22,566 bases of DNA from positions 1 to 22,566 of IMG/VR virus record IMGVR_UViG_3300032360_001532; one strand, given 5' to 3'. The translations under genes were made by a program, and so were the position numbers. The notes beneath the pieces were generated by a model. It was not told the origin of the DNA. It made no database searches and saw only the letters and a program-made list of their open reading frames with translations. Source of the DNA: a virus. This document shows, one piece after another, positions 7,279-13,800 of this stretch. How positions within the stretch are numbered: position 1 is the stretch's first letter; every line of letters starts with the position of its first letter.

Positions 7279-7686
7279 GTGTCCGGCGAGCAGGCTAAGG
7301 CGATAGTACGGGTTCTTCCTGACGGCACGACGAGAAATATGGGCGGCACTGTTCGTCCTTTGCGTCGTGTCGTGCCGCATGACGCCCCTGATACGGGGAA
7401 GCCCCAGATCTGTGCGCGGCAGCGCGCTCAGATTGTCGCTTACAAATTGATCGCTCGTACTGCTGGTCAATGGGAAAGGGACGCCAACAACGAAGGCGCT
7501 CACTACATTGACAAGCATCCCTTTAGAGATGAGGGGATTGTATGTGCGAATTGTGTGTTCTATAGGGGACCAAGGGCGTGTGAAATCGTCAAGGGTGAAA
7601 TAGACCCTATGGGAATATGCAAGTTATGGGTTATACCCGACATGTATTTGAAATCCGACAACGGAGGTAATGAATCCAATGCGTAA
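7279..7686 (+). CDS. Small four-cysteine protein with HiPIP-like motif
   Basis: About 135 residues. The C-terminal third contains C-A-N-C-V-F-Y (C89, C92), then C101 and C114 in MGICKLW. The order 'CANCxF ... C ... G ... CxxW' with spacing C-x2-C-x8-C-x12-C closely resembles high-potential iron-sulfur proteins (HiPIP), which bind one 4Fe-4S cluster. The loop between the second and third Cys is shorter than in classical HiPIPs, so a zinc site is the alternative. No signal peptide is visible, although true HiPIPs are usually exported. The start is ambiguous among TTG 7273, GTG 7276 and GTG 7279. I chose GTG 7279 because AGGGA ends six bases before it. It starts just after the acidic protein's stop and overlaps the next small gene by eight bases, so it belongs to the head operon. 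Its role in a phage is unknown. Confidence 0.7.
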   Translation: MSGEQAKAIVRVLPDGTTRNMGGTVRPLRRVVPHDAPDTGKPQICARQRAQIVAYKLIARTAGQWERDANNEGAHYIDKHPFRDEGIVCANCVFYRGPRACEIVKGEIDPMGICKLWVIPDMYLKSDNGGNESNA

Positions 7687-7801
7687 AAAGAATCAGTTTG
7701 ATCCGAATCGTGGCACGGTCGTAGGCGAGCCGGAGCCTGCTCCGAAGCCCGCTCCGAAGCCCGCTCCGAAGCCAGCACCGAAGGATAGCAAGAAGAAGTA
7801 A
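7679..7801 (+). CDS. Small Pro/Lys-rich peptide (40 aa)
   Basis: A 40-residue, strongly basic peptide: an MRKKNQFDPNRG head, then repeats of Ala-Pro-Lys-Pro, then DSKKK. The ATG at 7679 overlaps the previous stop in the string ATGCGTAA, an arrangement typical of coupled genes. An in-frame ATG at 7670 is only two bases from GGAGG (7663-7667), too close, whereas 7679 is eleven bases away. The extended Pro/Lys tail recalls DNA-binding histone H1-like tails or TonB-type spacers, but the peptide is too short to assign. It may be a packaged DNA-condensing peptide, which is only a guess. Confidence 0.55.
   Translation: MRKKNQFDPNRGTVVGEPEPAPKPAPKPAPKPAPKDSKKK
7739..7783 (+). repeat. 12-base tandem repeat, about 3.75 copies
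   Basis: GCTCCGAAGCCC occurs exactly at 7739-7750 and 7751-7762, with one change at 7763-7774, then a partial copy to 7783 (one change). Each unit encodes Ala-Pro-Lys-Pro. Copy number may vary between relatives by slippage without breaking the frame. Confidence 0.9.
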
Positions 7802-7818
7802 CCACGTTAGGGAGTGTC

Positions 7819-10800
7819 ATGCTTGATGCTGATCTTGAGGTCAAACTACCTCAAGACTTAATTGACATAATCCCACAGGAACGGATCACCGGAGATATTC
7901 TCCGTGGTCACGGTCCGCGTCGTGGGAATCTTGAGGCACTCCTTAAATATTGGCGTCCCATAATGCGGAAGCCGGGGGGCTTTCGGCGCTGCATCGTCAT
8001 TCTGGCCAACCATCCAGAGTTGTATCCATTACAACGAATTTGTGCGTGGTTGCATCACGAAACTACCGGCAAGTGGCCGAATGAGGGTAATCACCATGGC
8101 CGTCGTGCTGGCCGCGTGGCAGGCCGGGTGGCTCGTCGGGCCATTCCGGGCAAGCGCAAGCGTCGTAGAAAGAGTGAGCCTGATGGCGGGGTTGAGATCG
8201 CTGGATGGCGACTCTATCGACGGCTCTCGCGTATGTCGGGAGGAATGAGCACTCGTCCCATTGGAAAAGATCTAAATGCTGTTGAATATAAGGCGGCGCG
8301 CTTCAAGCAGGGACATCGGTCGATTCCTATGCCCGGATCCTTTGATTGGGATGAGGAATTCGACTGGGACAGGGAATACGAAGAAAAAGTTGGTTTGGTC
8401 AACAGTCATGGTCGGATGGGCAGAATGCTCCAGAGCATGGCCTCGTTCTTCATCCCCGGCGATATGGGCAAATTCCGTAGTCCTATTCGTTCTGCCATTT
8501 ATGGTTCGCTAACTCCGGGCGGAGGCGGTGCGGGCGGTCGTGGAGGAATCGGAGGGGGCGGTGGTCTACCAAGTATTGGTGGTGCTGCGTTGCGCTGTCC
8601 GTCAGGCTATGAAAACGGGGGCCGTTTCGCAGAACAGAATCTGAGGAACTGTGGTGGCGTTGTCTTTGATGTCCCCGGCAGGGGTCCGGGTGCTGTATCT
8701 GCTGCCGACAGAAGCAAGTTGACTCGTAGATTTGAGGGCACTACGGCGGCCGACTATCCCGATGTGGTTCGGGATGTTGTAGCAAAAAAGCCGAAGGGCG
8801 ATCCGTTTGCCGTAGTTCGTGAAGCGGCGATGCCGGGGAAGACAAAGCCGAACATTGCCCGCCGGGATTCGGCGGTTGCGGATGTGGTCGAATACGCAAA
8901 AAAGAATAGAAATACAACGCGTGTGATTCGACGGGATGGTGTGGTCTTTGAACCGGCTGCCACCACGGAGGATCTGTTGTCGATGGAAAATCACGACAAC
9001 ATGCGAGAAGCCGTGTATGTCACTTCCAGAATTAAGAGCGGAGGCATCGCCGGTGATGAGATCCGGCTACTGACCAAGGGTGCCGCATCGATTGAGTATG
9101 TGTATCCCGAAGGATCAGTGCGGGTTCTGCGTAAGGGACCGTTCAGCGAAGCGCAAGCAGCAAAAATGAGAACTCGCTGGGCAGGCATCCAGCGTGATCC
9201 AGAAGTTCTGATCAACCCATATGTTGCTATTGAGAAGTTGGTCAAAGCGTTTCCGAAGAATCTGTCAGTTAAACCGACATTCAAGGAGATTCCAGACGCA
9301 GAGCAGCGGATCGTTGTGTACACCGTCGGCGGTGATCGCACGATGGTCCCCAAGTGGGTGTTTACTTTGTACCTGTCGGAGAGGGCGCCTCGCCGGGTGA
9401 GCGGTAAGCCCGCGTATTATCTTGCTCCGCCGACAGCGCGTTACGGAATGGAGAAGGCGCTTTACTGGCGACCAGAGCGTGACGAGTACCCGGCTCTGTT
9501 CGCTCAGCAGAAGGCACTTGCGTTGCGGGCCGATCCGATTCCGGGGCGTAAAAGAAACGTGTCGGACATTCGGATTAGTCAAACATCTGGGCTGAACAAA
9601 GACTCACTAATTGACATCAAGGCTGCCCGCTTTGACGCATCTGCGGATGACATTTTCATGGCGTTCAAAGTGTTTGGCCGACGGGGTGGTATCGGTGGTC
9701 GCCTTGGGGCTGCGGCTCGCCGGGTACCCAAGGTGGTTCCGTACAATCCTGACGCCAGAGATGCCGATAATGACGGTTTGGTTCAGGAGGGCACCATCTG
9801 GGAGCGGCCTTCTGGTGCTCTATTCCGTGGCCTCGCCCGTGGGGCACGGAAATTGGCTGGGTCCGTTCAGTTGGTGGATGCCAACGGTAAGAAGATCGAT
9901 TACAAACCGGGTGATCATGACAGGTCGCCTTTGCGCCGACCGGCAGGCCGATTCCGTGGGGCAATTGGTCGGGGAGCGGGGGCTGTAGAGAGGGATCAGC
10001 GAGGCAGGATTCGTAGGCGTGACCGTGAGTTGGGCGCTGAGGCTGACTTCACTGAACTTGAGCGTCGTCGCTTGTTGCGTCGGGCGAACCGTCGTCGGGA
10101 CAGGTTGGTGCAAGAGATCGATCGCATTCAGGGTCGTGAAGGTGGACCTCAGCAGCGTCGTGAGGGCCGTGCCGACCGTCGTGATCGTCGGGCGGAACGC
10201 TTGGAGAGGCTTGGCGAGCGTGATATCGGAAGGGCAGACGAGTTGGCTGATCTGCGCCGACGACGCGAAGACTTTGATGCCGAGCGGCGTGAACTAGAAG
10301 AGCGACAACGACAGGAACGTGAGGAAATGGAGGGTCGTGACCCACGCGGTGAGCGGGGTCGTGAGCGGCGTGATCGACGGGTGGTGCGACGCGATGAACG
10401 TCGTCGTCGTATTCAGGAGGGCGCTGAGCGTATTAGGGAAGGTCAGGCGGAGAGGATCCGTGAGCGTGATCGCGAGATGGGCGCTGAAGTTGATTTCGAC
10501 GCAGAGAATGCTCGTCGTGACGCTAGGCGGGAACGCCGTGCGGCTAGGGGCGATCGCAGGGAAGAGCGGCGTAACGATCGTGCCCAACGGGTTCAGGAAC
10601 GGATGGCTCGGATAGAGGAACGTCAACAAGAGCGAATTCGTGAGCGTGATAGGGCAGAGGGCGCAGAGATTGACTGGGGGCGAGACGAAGAACGGATAGC
10701 GCAAGCGCGCGCCTTGGGCCAACGGATTCGTGAGATTTTCGGTCGCCGTGGCGAACAGGCGGTTAGGGACGACGACGAGGCAAGGATTCAAGAGGTAACT

Positions 10801-13800
10801 GGTAAATCACGGGAGGAGATAATCAAGGAAGTTGCAGAGGGTCTCGTTCCTGAGGTTTTGAAGAGAACTGACGAGGACGATGCCGCTATCGGTCAGGCGC
10901 TGATAAATCTCATTCCAGAAGAAGAAAGTTTGCCGGACGATCGTTCCCGCCGGAACGTCAGGAATCGATTCCGGCATCGGCTACCAGAGCGTGCGTTTTG
11001 GCGTGAAGACGGTTGGGATCCCGGCGGCGATCGCGATCGTGATGCGGACATTGCGGAACATGAGGAGCGTTTCGGTCGGTACTACGACGACGATGGCAAT
11101 ATAAACATTCGTGGCCGGGTGGTCAACGAGCAGTTGCGCGCTGAGCGCGACGGGAAGCCGATGGTCACGGAACGGCGGCCCGACGACCGATCTCCTCCCC
11201 GCACTCCTCCGGGGGAGGGTCGCACCCCTAACCAGTATGGCCCGGTACCCGAGTTTGAAGAGGGTAGAGATTGGGGTGAACAGGCGGAGGAATGGACCAA
11301 CCAGCAGCGGTTGGCGTGGCTTGATGCTGACGGCCTTGGGCCTCCACCTCATCATGAGGTTCCGTCGCATCGTCGGGCAGTAGAGCGTGCGCTATTTGAT
11401 GATTTGGTTTCCCATCAAGAAGGCGATGTTCGACTCAAGAATGGCAGCGGATACCCGCTTGATCGATGGTCTGAACTGGAATTGAGGGTTGCCGAACGCC
11501 GGATGGCGCAGGATCGTCACATCGAACGGATGGGTGGCGAACCGTTGATGCGAGAGATTCAGGCAGAGTTGGGGAGGAGGCGTACCGCTCCCGGCGACTT
11601 GCCTCCCGGTGAGAACCGAGATATTCACGAGGTGATGGCGGATGCGTTTCCTGTCCGACCTGCCGACATGGGCGTTAGAGACATAGAACTGCAACTGCGG
11701 GAGATTGAAGATGCTTGGCCCGATCCTTTGGATCGTCCGTTCTTGCAAGAACGTCGGTTTGCAGAGTTGGAGGAAGAACTGGATGCTCTAGGCATCGACC
11801 GTGACGAGGCACGCGTGTGGGGGACTGCGGGTCTTGTGCCAAGGCCGCATGAAGAGGGTATCGATGTGGCAGAACTTGAGGCCGAGCGGGCAGAGGGAGA
11901 GCGAGTCAGGGAAGAAATATCAGCGATTCTGAACGCCAATCAAGCAGAGGCTCAACGGGTGATGCCCAACTTTGGCGAAATGTCAGCGATTCGTGAGTAT
12001 CTGGCTGAAATGGACTCTGATTTGTTGCAGGTATTGCGGGTTGGACTCCATAGGGACCAGTCATACATCCGGCGGCGAGAAGAAGGCGATCATATCCAAG
12101 CGCTTAGGGATCATGGGTGGCGTGATGATCTTGACGCTCTCAAACAACTGGAGGATTTGTTAAACGGAGAACTTGTCCGTCGGGGCGAGGCCCGTGAGAG
12201 GCCGCTTGGACGGACAGCGCAAGAGGTGGCTGACGCTCAGGCGATGGCTGATGAAGATTTTCCCGTGCGGGGTGCAGCGCCGCGGGAATTTGTGGGGTGG
12301 CGTAATGACCCTGACAGAGACCGGGCCGAAGGCACGCTGGCTGACGGCTCATTTGTCGCTCAGGTTAAGGATTGGAGCGATGAGGAGTTGCAGGCATGGA
12401 TAAACGCTCCAAACCATCCACCGGAATTGACGGATTTTAGTGATGCCTTTAGGAATGCTCGTGTGGCGGTTCAGGATGAACTGCTAAGCCGAGGTTTGCT
12501 AGATCTTGATCGCCCGTTGAGTCCAGACGGAGACGGCCGAACGCCGTTACCGCTAGATGGATTGATTGATCTGTTGGGCGGTGAAGGCGCTGCTGATCAG
12601 GCTCATATGGAACGAGTCGCTAAGGCGGAGCAGATTGCGGACAGGGTTTGGAACGCAGCACAGCGGTTGAGGGATGATCAGGGTCGAAACAGGATTGCCG
12701 ACCTGTTGGACGCTGCGATTGCAAACTGGGAAGATGATATGGATCGTGGTGTCAATCCGGGCTTGGAACTACGGAATCTGGCTGCCGCCGTTGACGACAT
12801 GGGTATCTTCGGTGACGATTACGACAGGGTGCTTGATTTCAATAAGAATGAAATGTTGGCTCAGTTGTTTCACGATCCGGAGATTTGGGGTGGTGATGCA
12901 CCAGTTGAAGTGTTGGCTGCCACCAACTTGGCAGACATGCTGACCGCAATAGAGAGTGCAATGAGGTTTGGAGGCGACGACGGCGAGCGGGTTCTCAATC
13001 GTCCAGAACTTTTGCATACCAGACTGAATGATGTACAGAAAGCGTTTAAAGCCGTTGAGTTACAAGACCCAATCGACTTGATTGCTGAGGCTAGAAGGGC
13101 TTGGGAGCAGGATCGTGGTGACACGGTTGCGTTGAGGCGATTGGCTAGAGCGCACTTCTACGGGCATTTACATGAAAGGGCACAGGGCCGACTTGATGGT
13201 CCCCTGCGTCAAATGGAGAGCATGTTGGGAAACCTTGGCGACATACCTCATGTTCGTGCGATTGATAACCCACCGGATGCGCCAGAACCATCGATTCCAG
13301 AAGAAGATGATGTCTTTTTGCAGGAGATAGTGCAACGAATCGTTCAGCGTCGCACGAACCTTGTTGAGAATGTTTGGCGTCGGAGGGGCCAGATGCCTCG
13401 GTTGGGTTGGGCGGCTTACGGTCTTGACATCGATGACTTGATGGGTCGATTGGGCCGTGGGGAAGCACTCTCCAAAATAGATAAGGCTGCTATTACGGAG
13501 GCGGTCGCGGAGGCTTTCTCTCTGGGTCCGCGCCGAACATGGGAGGGAAAAGACGGATACCTTTGGAGAACCGTTGGCACGGCTGGAAGGGACATACCAC
13601 CGATTAGTATTAGTGGCGATGGCAACGGATTATTCATCGATGTTGGCACCGGGGACTCTGCGATAATTCAGTTTAAGCCACCTACGGATGTTTTCGATGC
13701 GGATGGGAATCTGATGGCGAGAGCCGGTGAATGGACTCAGCCGGGTTCCAATTCTCATTGGAAGAGAAGGATTAATTTCAAGCGGGATGCTCAGGGCAAT

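Noticed and set aside
10294-10791. A 165-residue minus-strand open frame with hydrophobic character
   Set aside because: It is the reverse of the Arg/Glu coiled-coil region of the first giant gene and has no recognisable motif.
11028-11040. CGATCGCGATCGT, almost the palindrome seen at 3859-3872, as a second operator
   Set aside because: It lies within coding sequence where it spells Asp/Arg codons, and no promoter or gene start is near.
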